From Triplophysa rosa (taxonomy: Eukaryota; Chordata; Actinopteri; Cypriniformes; Nemacheilidae): a stretch of DNA of 64,000 nucleotides. The stretch lies in the NCBI RefSeq assembly GCF_024868665.1, contig NC_079899.1, positions 25,138,072-25,202,071 on the forward strand. Reading direction: 5' to 3'. The notes under the pieces were generated by a model, which saw only the letters and a program-made list of their open reading frames with translations, did not search any database and was not told the origin of the DNA. Position 1 is the stretch's first letter; each line of letters starts with the position of its first letter. This document shows, one piece after another, positions 12,200 through 23,000 of this stretch. The position numbers and the translations under genes were made by a program.

Positions 12200-12559
12200 T
12201 CAACACTTTTCAACCGTTATAATTATTTCCCCAATAATATTTTTGTTGTTTTCCATGAGCTGGTGAGCATTTTCAATATCCTCCATGTTGAACATGCTGC
12301 CAATCACAGGCCACAAAGGAGGATCTGTTAACTGGAAATGTGGCAGAATCTCCTCCGTAAAGCTCCTTACAAGATCTACTTTGAAATAAAAACACAACCA
12401 ACTTGTGTTTTTAAATGATATAAACTTTAATACGTCAAAGTAAACATCAGACAATAGGAGTTTCTCAAATCCTACCTGCAGCTGTCCATCTTTGACTTCA
12501 GGATGGGGAACATGTGTCAAATACAGTTTTCCAGCTTCATTTACACATACAGCCTGCAT
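12200..12559 (-). pseudogene. tp53i3: Internally deleted tp53i3 (PIG3 quinone oxidoreductase) remnant
   Basis: Two pieces of the NADPH-quinone oxidoreductase are recognisable. The N-terminus (MQAVCVNEAGKLYLTHVP, then HPEVKDGQLQ; about 12559-12478) ends at a plausible donor GTAGGATT. About 100 bp further, after a TTTCAAAGTAG acceptor, the C-terminal exon follows (SFTEEILPHF and NAHQLMENNKNIIGEIIITV; about 12377-12200). The whole middle is missing: the rest of the GroES-like domain, the NADPH-binding Rossmann fold and the catalytic core. The intervening 100 bp has no stop in the same frame, so the ORF reads through. With most of the enzyme absent this is almost certainly a pseudogene. Human TP53I3 and CENPO both map to 2p23, which fits the neighbourhood. 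Confidence 0.8.
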
Positions 12560-12599
12560 TGACAACAAAATGATAAACACAAATTCTTGAATATATTTG

Positions 12600-14740
12600 A
12601 CAATAAATCAATATAAATATAAACGGTCAAAGATATTCAAAATGGTTTGATTATAAAATTACCCTTCCGTAAATTAATCATTTTTTAATATATTATAATT
12701 ATTTTATAAGATTGTAGTGGAAATAATTTGTATTACCGTATTCAATGAACCATAGTTTTACTACAATTATAGTGGTTAAACTACACACCCGTTTTGCCCT
12801 TAATTTTATTCATTTCAAAACGACATAGGCCTACATCTTAAATAGAACACGTTAATGTAATCATAATACATCATGGCACAAAAATTGAGGGATATTTACA
12901 CGAAAGGCTTTTTCTGCGCAATTTCAGCGCACATATGACCTCAATAGTTAATTGAGATTGATTGAGAGAGAGTCGCGTCAACTCCGTTGACTCCAATGGA
13001 ACAGTTTTTTCACAGCAATGGAGGCTCTCAATAGTCCCCGGAAGTTACTAGTAACGCATGGAGCTGCGACTAAACAGACCAACTGATGTAAACTCTAACC
13101 CATTTAAAGACGAAAGCCATTTAATGAATAAAAAAATGAAAGAATAAAGCATTTAAAGAGAAAACATAACTTCCTGGAAGTATCTGAAGGCTCCATGAAT
13201 CACGTGACGCTCCAGCGTTTTGGACTTCCGTTGGCAGAACTCTCTCTCTCAATGGCTCTGCACATACTGTAAGAAGCGTTCGACTTGCGGAGACCGATCA
13301 GCGTATGACAACAAAGTTGAAAGTACCTTTTTTTGTAACGATCTTGCATCTACTTTAAAAGAACTTTCGCAGTATTTATTATTCAACACAAGTGTAATAT
13401 TTTAATCTGTTGTCAGGTCGTAACCGACTAACTTGTTAACTGCACTTAAAAATCTAATGCCGACACGATTTACAGGCTAACGATAGTAGAGTAAAACAGC
13501 AGCCACACCAAAATGACAAACAGACGTAACGTTACCTGATGGATTCACTGATATGTTGTCAGCAAACACTGCTGGACTTTCTCATTGATATCAGTGAAAT
13601 AATTGTGAAATCATGAACTGCATTCAGATTAAAAAGTGAGAGGGATCACTCGGCACCTCCCACCTCGAGCTCACCTCACGTGCATTTGCAGATGTATACA
13701 GTTAACCGGAATGTACAATGCCAACTAATGTCTGCAAGACGTAAATACAGTTCAAACTATGTGTAAGCTACAACTGTCAATGATCAGATGTCCATGCAAA
13801 ATCACATTGCAAATAAAATACAGTATATTCAAATGCACACATTTGCATATGAAAATTCATATGCAAATTCATTTTGAGTGAAATTCATATTCGTGTTCAC
13901 ATTATAACTATTATAACCATGTTTTGTGTTTAAACCGTAGTAATGACACACATTTACTATGGTCTCACCACAAAACCATAATTTAACATATTCATAGTAA
14001 AACTGTCATGCTAATGAATCCACAAACATAATTTCTATAGGCCTAATAATAACCAATAACCAAACATCAAAACAAGAGATACACCAAAGGGACATTTCCC
14101 TCAAGTGGTTGTAAACCTGTGTGATTTGTTCTTCAGTGAAACACATAAGATATAGTGAGAAATGTCTTAAGTGATTTATTTTTTTAAACAATGGAGTTTA
14201 ACGTTCTTCATACCTTTTGTGTTCTGCATAAGAAAGTCATACAGGTTTGGAATGACATGAAAATATCAATTATTCATTTTTGGTGAAACTATCTTAAGGG
14301 GGTGTCACTGAACTGGAGAAAGAATCAGGAAAACCGAAACATGAACTTTCCCTCACAGCATTTATTTTTGGCCCAGCTCTAAAACTGGTTTTGTGAACCG
14401 GACCTGAGCCAGAAAAAAATTGCTATGTGGGGAACGTTGAGCTCTACCCTCTTATTACTAACACAATAGTGGTGACTTTGAAGTCCTGACAATATCCTGA
14501 AATCTGACAAAACTAAATACATTGTTTACTGTATGTGTCATAGCAGCAGATTCTTAGCCAATGGGCTCACAGAAGACAACAAACCACATGCAGTAGTTTC
14601 AGGTATTGTAAATGTACTTATTTATTCTCTAAATACACACTCTATTAACAACTGTAAAATAAACAAATCGGTCTGTACATACAAAATCTTACGGAAAACA
14701 CAGACGCTGTTTCATTCCATTCGTTTTCAGGTTGAAATCT
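12600..14740. other. Intergenic region with MITE fragment
   Basis: No convincing exon. A degenerate palindromic MITE lies at about 14085-14300, ending in CATACAGGTTTGGAATGACA and TTCATTTTTGG. An AT-rich palindrome-like stretch (TTTGCATATGAAAATTCATA) lies near 13848. Confidence 0.5.
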
Positions 14741-14744
14741 CAAT

Positions 14745-15359
14745 ATGACAACCCAGTCAAGCCTCAAGAGACCCAAGTGTTTCCTTTACATGGACGTGAG
14801 ATTACTGAACCACAGAGAAGACGTCCAACTGCAGTGGAAACTACACACCATCAGCGCCAAATACAGACTCAATCTCAGACTTCTGGAACAGGAGCGAGAG
14901 TTAGTATTAAAGGAACACAAAAGGCTGCTGAATTTGAGAGTGTGCGAACCACACGCGACTGTAAACAACACAATGAGAGCCATATCGGAGGGCAAGATGG
15001 TGAAAAGTGACACACGAGAGAGTCGTGCTTCCAAATCCGCTCCGACTTTCAGAACCGTAACTTCAGCGAAACATTTTGACCATGATAAAGAACTGAGGTT
15101 TGCCAAATCGGCAACATTTCCATGCAAGCAGGACGACTCATCTATCCACGTGTTCACAGAGAAACTCAAAGCTTCTGAAAACGGTCAGCTTTCCATTCTG
15201 CAACTGAAAGGCCTGGCGTTGATTGACAGCATCTCCCAAAAAGAGCTCATGCACCAAGAAGAGTATTACAGATGGTATAAGGAAAGAGTTAAACAACTCC
15301 AGAGAGAAAAGCTGCGGCAGAAAATAAAGAGTTTTCTCAATACTATCGAACATATTTGA
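14745..15359 (+). CDS. Unrecognised 204-residue coiled-coil-like ORF, single exon
   Basis: An uninterrupted ORF of 204 codons with ATG at 14745 and TGA at 15357. I do not recognise the family. Composition suggests helices: a charged N-terminal region (NLRLLEQERELVLKEHKRLL at about residues 43-62) and a charged C-terminal helix (YYRWYKERVKQLQREKLRQK, about residues 175-194), separated by a Ser/Thr/Lys-rich middle. No signal peptide or membrane segment. A TTTTCAG precedes the start by about 13 bases, so this may be the last coding exon of a gene with a 5' non-coding exon. It converges on cenpo, whose stop is at 15587. Length and non-random composition argue for a real gene, but no domain supports it. 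Confidence 0.55.
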   Translation: MTTQSSLKRPKCFLYMDVRLLNHREDVQLQWKLHTISAKYRLNLRLLEQERELVLKEHKRLLNLRVCEPHATVNNTMRAISEGKMVKSDTRESRASKSAPTFRTVTSAKHFDHDKELRFAKSATFPCKQDDSSIHVFTEKLKASENGQLSILQLKGLALIDSISQKELMHQEEYYRWYKERVKQLQREKLRQKIKSFLNTIEHI

Positions 15360-15586
15360 GAACGCATGAGATTTATTTGACGTAAGATAATTTGATTTAA
15401 TAGTAGTTTGTTTGCTTAAAACTGCTGTGATAAGTGTCTACTCTGATCTACCTCTGATGTGTATATAAACCTGAATGTAACAGAACACAGATCTGTGGCA
15501 TCATCATTTCATCTCTGTTAAAAGAGCACGTTGAATTGCAATTTAATTCCTTCAAAAGAGGACATCTGGTTCATCTCGGTGTTAAC

Positions 15587-16342
15587 TCAAACAATGCTCC
15601 CCATTCTCTTCATTGTCAGTAGGGCCATGTGAGCTGGAGACTCCAAGAACAGCGCCCGGTTCTTCTTCCACTGTTCAGATTCTGAAAGCGTTTCATCTAC
15701 AAGCAGATAAAAAATTAAGTTTTCAAATAATTCCTGTTATAATGACGTTTAATGTAATTCCAGTGTATCAAGTAAATTCTCCCAAAAACATATTGTCATC
15801 ATGTATTCACCCTCACATCATTCAAAACCTGTCTATGACTTTCACAACAGAAGATATTTTGAGAAATGTGGTTTTGTGTTCATACAATGGAAGTCAATGT
15901 TGTTTGGTTATCAACATTCTTCAAAATATCTTATTTTGTGTTCTGCAGAAGAAAGAAAGTCGTACAGGTTTGGAATGACATGAGGGTGAACGAATGATGA
16001 AAGAATTTTCATTTTTGGGCAAATAATCCCTTTTAGGAATTAAAAAAATAAGCTGAGAATCCCTCAATTTTCTGTTCTGGAGATGACCTTTACCTTCACT
16101 CTCAATGCACACATGTGTAGGGAGATAGTGTGCGAGATCTCTGTACTGCAGTGTGCATAGAACCACCGCAAACGTCTCGCCTTGAGCTTTACACATTAGA
16201 ACTAGAGTATTGCACAACTGATTGCTCTCCATCACTTCCACAGAACCAACCAGCTCCTGTCGCAAAGAGAACAGAACCGAGTTGGGAAAACATAAAATCA
16301 TGTAAACATCTGTAGTAACAAAAAATATATGTATATATACAG

Positions 16343-16377
<35 letters not shown>

Positions 16378-18800
16378 CTTGATGAGCGAGAGCTGTTGTT
16401 TGCGAGCAGCTAAAGCATTGAGGTTCTGGCTGAGTGTTTCCAGGAAAGCTTTAAAGTCTTTCTGCAGGTTCTGTTTGGCGAATCTCTCGAGTGGGATTGA
16501 AGGGGGAATGTTATGGCGAGAGATCTGCACAGTTCGTGTCATATCCAACTCCATGTTATAGGTGTCCAAGTACACACCCTCGAAGGCTGTGTGAAAGCAC
16601 ACACACACGCTTCTCCCTTCCTTACATTCCACCACATCGTAACCACCTGAGAAAGAAAGCGCAACTCATCAGGTCCAAAGTAGGGCTGTCACAATTATTA
16701 AATAATCGTCTCATCACAATTATTTGACATAATCTCAATTATTTCAGATAACCGAGATTTCAGATTTTCTCATCATTAGAGTTGTATCAGATTTGTGTTT
16801 ATGAATTTTATTAAAGGGGATGTGCAACGGTGTTTCATAGATTATAACTTCTTGTTTAACAATGTTAAACGTGCTGTCTCGTCAAAAAACGAGTTGGACG
16901 TATGACGTAGTATTTCTGTGCTCGATACACTCCCCCAGCGTTTGAATATGTTTCGGAAAGTTTTTATTTGAACATGAAAATCAATTTCGTAACAAATTTT
17001 CTTAGTCCCTTTGGCCCGATTCACATTTCGAGTCTAAGGCTCGATTCACATTTCGCGTCTAAAACCGCACGGAAAATGCGAGCTGCACTGTGTTCTCCTT
17101 TTTTTCCAAAGCGCCTGGACTTTGCGCTCTCCTGGCGTCTGTCGTCGCTAAGCAACCATAGGCCACGATAGCCGTTGAGACAAGGAGGTATAAACAAAGG
17201 ATATATGGATTATATGCACTGAAAATACCTCGCAATAACTCTGCTACTAGATTTAGTTACGCTGTGATCATCTGTGTCTCCATTTTCATTGATCTTGTCT
17301 ATATTGGCTGGTTGGTTCTTGTCACATGACCTGCGGTGCACTTGCGCCTTTATGAAAAGTTGAGATTTTTTCATCTCGATTCGGCGCCACGCTCCTGAAA
17401 AAAAGAGCGCGTCGCACCGCATGCGCGTCACCCCCTATTTCCCGCTCGGCTGCCACGCGTCTACATTTAAAATAACGAATATGCGCGCGGAAAAGACGCG
17501 AAATGTGAAACGGGCCTAAAACCGCACGGAAAACGGGAGTCGCGCCTCTTTCTCTCTTCAAATGACCCGCTGTGCGTGCAAAAAATTGAATTATTTCCAT
17601 CTCGATGAGCACGCCTGCCGCGCGTCTACATTTAAAACGAATATGTGCGCGGAAAAGACGCGAAATGTGAATTGGCCTTAGGCCCGATTCACATTTTGCG
17701 TCTAAAAACCGCACGGAAAAGACGCGAAATGTGAATCGGGCCTTATTGGGCAATTCTCCCGGAAAAGCACACCCAGGCGTCAACCGACGAGCGATAGGAA
17801 GAGCTCGTTACTCTTGCGATATTGAGAGAAGTTGAGGTGTTTGTTTGTTCACGGCATTTAAATGATGGATATAAACGGTGGATATAACGCTCATATGGCT
17901 GTGTTTTGTTGGCAATGGGTGCGCACGTGCTTTAGTTCATAATTGTGACAGCCGTAATTATAATGCAGAATACCATTAAAGGAAGAGGTAAAAATGAAAA
18001 TTCTGGCATTACTTCACGTTTTCATTTTCATGATTAATAAACCAATATGTTTACATAACTACCAATTAAGTGATGGGCATGCTGAAGGTCTTTTAACTGC
18101 ATTCTCCAAGCGGTTAACAGGGACCTCTGTAGCTCTGCAGGACCTTCATCATCATCATCCAAAGGCAGACCGCTTTTGATTTTATCTTTTAGGATCTGAA
18201 TGACAACAAGAATAAGTGAACATGTGGATAAATTAAGATTATAAGACATCTGATTAATATCTAGGCAGGCTTCTCTCACCTTGATGTCCTCTACCTGACG
18301 TTTGAGTTGATCTCTTTTGGTACGGAGGGTCACAGCTGTGACTATGAGCATCTCTAATTTTTCAGACTGATGTGGGTCCTGACGTGCCAAACCTCCCCTC
18401 TCTAGAGCCATCAAATGACCCAGGACACCTTACATATAAAATAATACACGGACACAGGTTTTATAAACAAAATAATACACACAAAATTACTGTAACGTTA
18501 CTGTAGGCACTTAAACGTCATTATTACTTTTTCCACTAACGGAACCATACTGTAGTAAATTAAACAACACTTCCAAATAACCCAAACGGAGATACTTTAA
18601 TGTACTAAAGTGTTAAAGAAAATGTTGTAAAATCTAAATTCAAAATAATACTTCTTTACAGTTCAAATGTGAGGACGTTCCCTGTATTCCGTAAATAAGC
18701 AATACACTTTGCAGATTAAAAGAGTGACGTTACTTTTTTCTTTGACATCATCACACATTAAGCCAGCCATCCGTTTACCTTGTTGTGTCAGATCGTCCAT
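15587..18800 (-). CDS. cenpo: Centromere protein O (CCAN / CENP-A distal complex subunit)
   Basis: Six exons join in frame: 18800-18779, 18428-18280, 18195-18063, 16646-16378, 16256-16094 and 15696-15587, giving 281 residues. CENP-O is part of the CENP-O/P/Q/U/R module of the inner kinetochore. The N-terminal half (exons 1-3) is helical and charged (LRTKRDQLKRQVEDIK), as expected for the coiled coil. Exons 4-6 carry the RWD-type region with the family stretch TAFEGVYLDTYNMELD, RHNIPPSIPLERFA, and LCTLQYRDLAHYLPTHV. These match the order seen in human CENP-O, where NFEGNYLDSY and VPVFIPLEEIA occur. The protein is slightly shorter than human (300). Intron 3 (16647-18062) is enlarged by a transposable element. 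Splice sites are GT-AG. Confidence 0.9.
15780..16030. repeat. Palindromic MITE in cenpo last intron
   Basis: Lies between the last two cenpo exons. The left arm TGTCATCATGTATTCACCCT pairs with right-arm GGTGAACGAATGATGAAAGA, and the ACAGAAGATATTTTGAGAAA core pairs with TTCTTCAAAATATCTTATTT. Confidence 0.75.
16345..16374. repeat. (CA)n microsatellite in cenpo intron 4
   Basis: About 14 CA units immediately downstream of the exon 4 donor on the minus strand, where it appears as a (GT)n tract abutting GTGCGTGT. It sits within a few bases of the splice site and may affect donor choice. Confidence 0.85.
16681..17956. mobile_element. Non-autonomous DNA transposon with nested palindromic elements in cenpo intron 3
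   Basis: Terminal inverted repeats are visible: TAGGGCTGTCACAATTATT at the left and its inverse AATTGTGACAGCC near the right end. This type of terminus resembles hAT-class elements, but that is an inference. No transposase ORF was found. Inside are further inverted units built on GGCCCGATTCACATTTCG, one spanning 17013-17516 and one short hairpin at 17681-17742. Confidence 0.7.
17681..17742. repeat. 62 bp near-perfect hairpin
   Basis: Left arm GGCCCGATTCACATTTTGCG and right arm CGCGAAATGTGAATCGGGCC are inverse complements with one or two mismatches, around a short loop containing AACCGCACGGAAAA. It is probably the minimal form of the element at 17013-17516. Confidence 0.8.
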
Positions 18801-20011
18801 CGCTTTACCTTTGACTCGCGGTTTACAGAATATTTGTTGTGATTTTCTAAATGCTACACTTTTGTTTTAAAAACTGGCGCGCTGTTGTGATGTGCGTCAC
18901 CTCGGAAGTCAGAGATGTTTCTTTTTTAGAGGTATCAAACTCCGCTGCCCTACCATTGGAAAAACGGAAAAAGCAACTTGGGTCACGTGAGGCACCTCAG
19001 CCAATCAGTGACGGGCGTTGAGTGTTCTACGACAGGGAGTTACAGTTTACGTTCCACAGTCTCTTGCTGCGTCCCAATTCGCCTACTTATACATATGCAC
19101 TAAAAGATGTACTGTTTTTGTAATGGAAAAGTTTATACATTTAAGTGTGTACACACACTGGGACAGACTAACAGGAATGGGAAGTGGCCGTTGTTGCCAG
19201 TGTGCATCGTTGGTGTTTCGAGTCTGACGTCATCACGCAACCGTGTTTTTTGGCAATTTAACAAACATATGTGGTTTAGATGGTTAGAGTAAGGTTGGGG
19301 TTAGGGTGTGGGTTAGGGTAAAGGTTTCGTAAGACTTGAAACACTAAGGATTTAGTCAACCAACAAGCCACGCCCACGGATCTGCAAAAAGGAAAGCCCA
19401 TCCTCTTTCATTTAATTAGCCAGCTTAATGTTTTTTTGACGAGCCTAACGACTCAGTATTAATTACCATAATAATCACCATATATTAACAATTATAACTC
19501 TGAAATGTTAATAAAAGAATAACAACTAAAAATGTATTTACGGTATTAATTCTTTGTTTTGTTGCCTAATCTAAAATAATAATATTATATAACTTATAAT
19601 AACTTTTTGTAAATTGATCCTACCCTGATGATCTGCGCATCTGCTGCGCTTTTCAACCATCACGAACACACCGTCTGAGTCTACGCACGCGCAGTAGGCG
19701 CTGTCTGTGACGCTCGGTGACATCAGCTCCGCCGCTTTGCTCGTCGCGCTTCTGTTTATATTCATACGAAACTTGAAATATAAACTTAACGTTTGAGTCA
19801 TTTAAACGGACGAATTCGCTGTGATGACATACATCACATCGAGCTTTGATATGTTTGATTTATACGGTGCCAGTGTAAAGCAGAAAGCTTCAGCACGTTT
19901 GATTTGATTTGATTTGATTTAAGTGTAACAGGATGGTTAGGGTGAGAGAAATATTCTTTAATAATCTGCGTTTATTAATTCACGTTCACTGACGACGATG
20001 CGGATGCTACA
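18801..20011. other. Divergent promoter region between cenpo and fancm
   Basis: The two start codons, at 18800 (-) and 20012 (+), face away from each other 1.2 kb apart. No coding exon is recognised between them. A degenerate telomere-like run (GGGTTAGGGTGTGGGTTAGG) occurs near 19298, and four to five GATTT units occur at about 19898-19920. Confidence 0.5.
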
Positions 20012-23000
20012 ATGAGCGCCAATCAGAGAACTTTATTCGAGTCGTGGGGATGCAGTGTGTCACACACAGAGCAGAGGAAAAACCTCTCCAAATCTGCAGG
20101 AAAAACATCGAAGAAAAAGACTTTGAAAGAGAAAGACGGATCCGAGCAGAGAGACAGCTGCAGCGCTCTGTGGGGTGAGACAGTCCCGCAGGATGAAGAC
20201 AAAGATGATGACCTGATGCTGGTGGCTGTGTATGAGGCAGAGAGATCCCTGCTGACCTCTGACATCACTTCCTGTCCTAACCAGCACTCACTGCCACAAG
20301 GCTTCGACCCCTCGGCGGGGCAGATCTGGATCTACCCCACTAACTACCCCATCAGAGAGTACCAGCTGAAGATGTCAGAGGCGGCTTTGTTCCAGAACAC
20401 ACTGGTGTGTCTGCCCACAGGCCTGGGCAAAACCTTCATCGCCTCAGTGCTCATGTACAACTTCTACCGCTGGTTTCCTGCAGGAAAGATCGTCTTCATG
20501 GCTCCCACCAAACCTCTGGTGTCCCAGCAGATCGAGGCCTGTTTTAAAGTCATGGGAATCCCACAGCATCACATGGCCGAGCTCACAGGTCATTGTCACA
20601 CACGCAATGGTCATGGAAACGTCAGGCCATTTTACCCTCGGCTTTTATTCCTTTATGATTGTTTTGTAGGATCGTATGAGCGTTAAATGATCTTTAACTT
20701 GCAGGCCTGGAAATCACGAAGTCAGAGTAAAATCTATGTCGTGAAAACTCCTACAGGCACGAGAAAGTTATATCCAGTCTGCGCTTAATCTGTAGTGTTA
20801 ACGTTCACGTTTGTTTTGTGTTCGTTGTCTGCAGGAACCACGGCGGCCCAGCAGCGCAGAGAACACTGGAGATCCAAGCGCGTGTTCTTCTTAACTCCAC
20901 AGGTGATGGTGAACGATCTGTCCCGTAACACCTGCCCCGCCACCCACGTCAAGTGTGTGGTGATCGATGAGGCCCACAAGGCCATGGGAAATCATGCATA
21001 CTGTCAGGTGACTTCATTATTTGGCTCATATCAGGGACTCACCGCTGACTGCACCACAGTTACTATGAACAATAAACTGAGATCAACAGAGAATCACTTC
21101 CTGTTCTGTTCATGTTCTGATGGCTTCCGTTTGTACTTTAGGTGATTCGTGAGCTGTGGAACCAAACTCAGCAGTTTCGAGTCTTAGCTCTCAGTGCAAC
21201 TCCAGGAGGAGACGTCAAGGTTTGAAACTCTCACTGAACTGCTGGGACACACATGCCGTGACTGTTTTTACACAAGATCTGATCAATTGTCCTGTGAAAA
21301 CACAGATATCCTTTATATCAATCTGTTCGTTAATAATCTGTCATTATGACTGGTGAGCAAAATGACACTCACTACATCAGTAAAGATTCAGCATGTGTGT
21401 GAGATGCTTGAAGATATCGCTGTAATCTGTCTGTGCAATTATATTGTCTTGTCTGTGTCTCACCGTGATCTCTGATGGTTGTGTGTGTGTGTGCAGGCCG
21501 TACAGCAGGTGATCTCTAACCTGTTGATCTCTCACATCGAGCTGCGTTCAGACGACAGCCCTGATGTTCAGACACACGTTCACCAGCGCATCTTGGAGAA
21601 GATTGTGGTCCCTTTAGGAGAGTCTCTCACACAGTATCAGAGCAGATACCTACAGGTCAGACTCATGTTTACACTTCACGTTTATAGTACGTAATGACAG
21701 TAACCTGGAGATCTTTCTCAAATCCACTGATGTGTTAGGCCTGTGAACATAGAGCCTAGTCGGCCGGTCTCAGCGAGATCTTTAGATTTGAGCAGTGAAC
21801 GGAGAAATATTCACTCTAGACAAACACATCTGCACTTCCGACAGTCTGAGACACTCATCACTCATGAGCCGTCATTGATCACGTGTCCAGTAGTTTAAAT
21901 AGCTGTGTGAAGTTAAAATGATATTTCACAGACACAGAGGAGACGTGTGCTTCAGAAGAACTTTATTCTCTCACAGAAAGCAAAAACGAAAAAAGCAGTG
22001 CAGAAATTCACAGAAGCCGTAGTTTCATCTTCTCATAGAGTTTATAGTTTACATACAGGAGGACAAAAAACCTCAACCTTCAGTGATCTGATCATCGGAC
22101 ATCCATCAGATCCAACACTTCATTTCACACTCATCCTCCATGATGTTACTCAATAATATAATAATAATAAACTCAACTGAACTGAGATATCAGACCCTGT
22201 TTTCATGTCACGTTCTGCTGTGATGTCGCAGATGACAGTGATGTTCTCTCTTTATAAACACTTCTTAACCCTCATTTATTTACCAAAAATATTCAAGCAA
22301 AATAGCACTATGACAGTCAACGTATATATATATATTTATCTATTTGTTTACGCGAGTGTCTATCACACAACTAGAACAGGCAGAGAGTGAGACAGGCTGT
22401 CTGTGGTCATGGCTCATTTAGGATGTATGATTGTATTACTGCAGCACATGTTGTGATGATCACAGAGTGTTCTTTGGAAGCTGATGTTCGCGTTGGCGTG
22501 TGTTAGTTTCAGCTCTTTAATCAGAATTCATCTAGACAGAATAAATCAATCAACCTGAATGAATGAACGAACAGAGAAATACAGCAGATACAAATAACCG
22601 CTCGCATCTGTAGAAATACATTCGTTCTCGGTCCACAGTGGAGGGGCAGAGGATTGTGGGTAAGGGGGACGCGCGTCTTTGGCGAGCAGCTCAAAGCCTC
22701 TCATGGAACCAGATTTCGTTTTGACGATTGACCGCCGCGGGGTTTGTGTATCCGGCCACGATGAAGGAGTCATTCACACAAACAGCCGAAGAGTCGAGAA
22801 CCTCGGCCAGACCGCTGATCTCACCAATGATTGACAGCTCGTTTGTGGCACCGGCGAACGGCCTGAAAACACAGTCAGAGATTTACTGCAAAACACTCGA
22901 TACAATGAAAGTCTTTGTATGAAGTCGTCTGTCACTCCACTACCGAGTTTCAGATAGAACAGGACACTTGTGGTCGTTGAGAAGGAACACACCTGCTGTA

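Noticed and set aside
17322..17783. 153-codon minus-strand ORF
   Set aside because: It lies wholly inside the TIR element of the cenpo intron and its repeated FHISRLFRAHIR-like peptide comes from the repeated hairpin unit.
19286..19325. Telomere-like GGTTAGGG repeats
   Set aside because: Only a few degenerate units in a gene-flanking region; too short for an interstitial telomere array.
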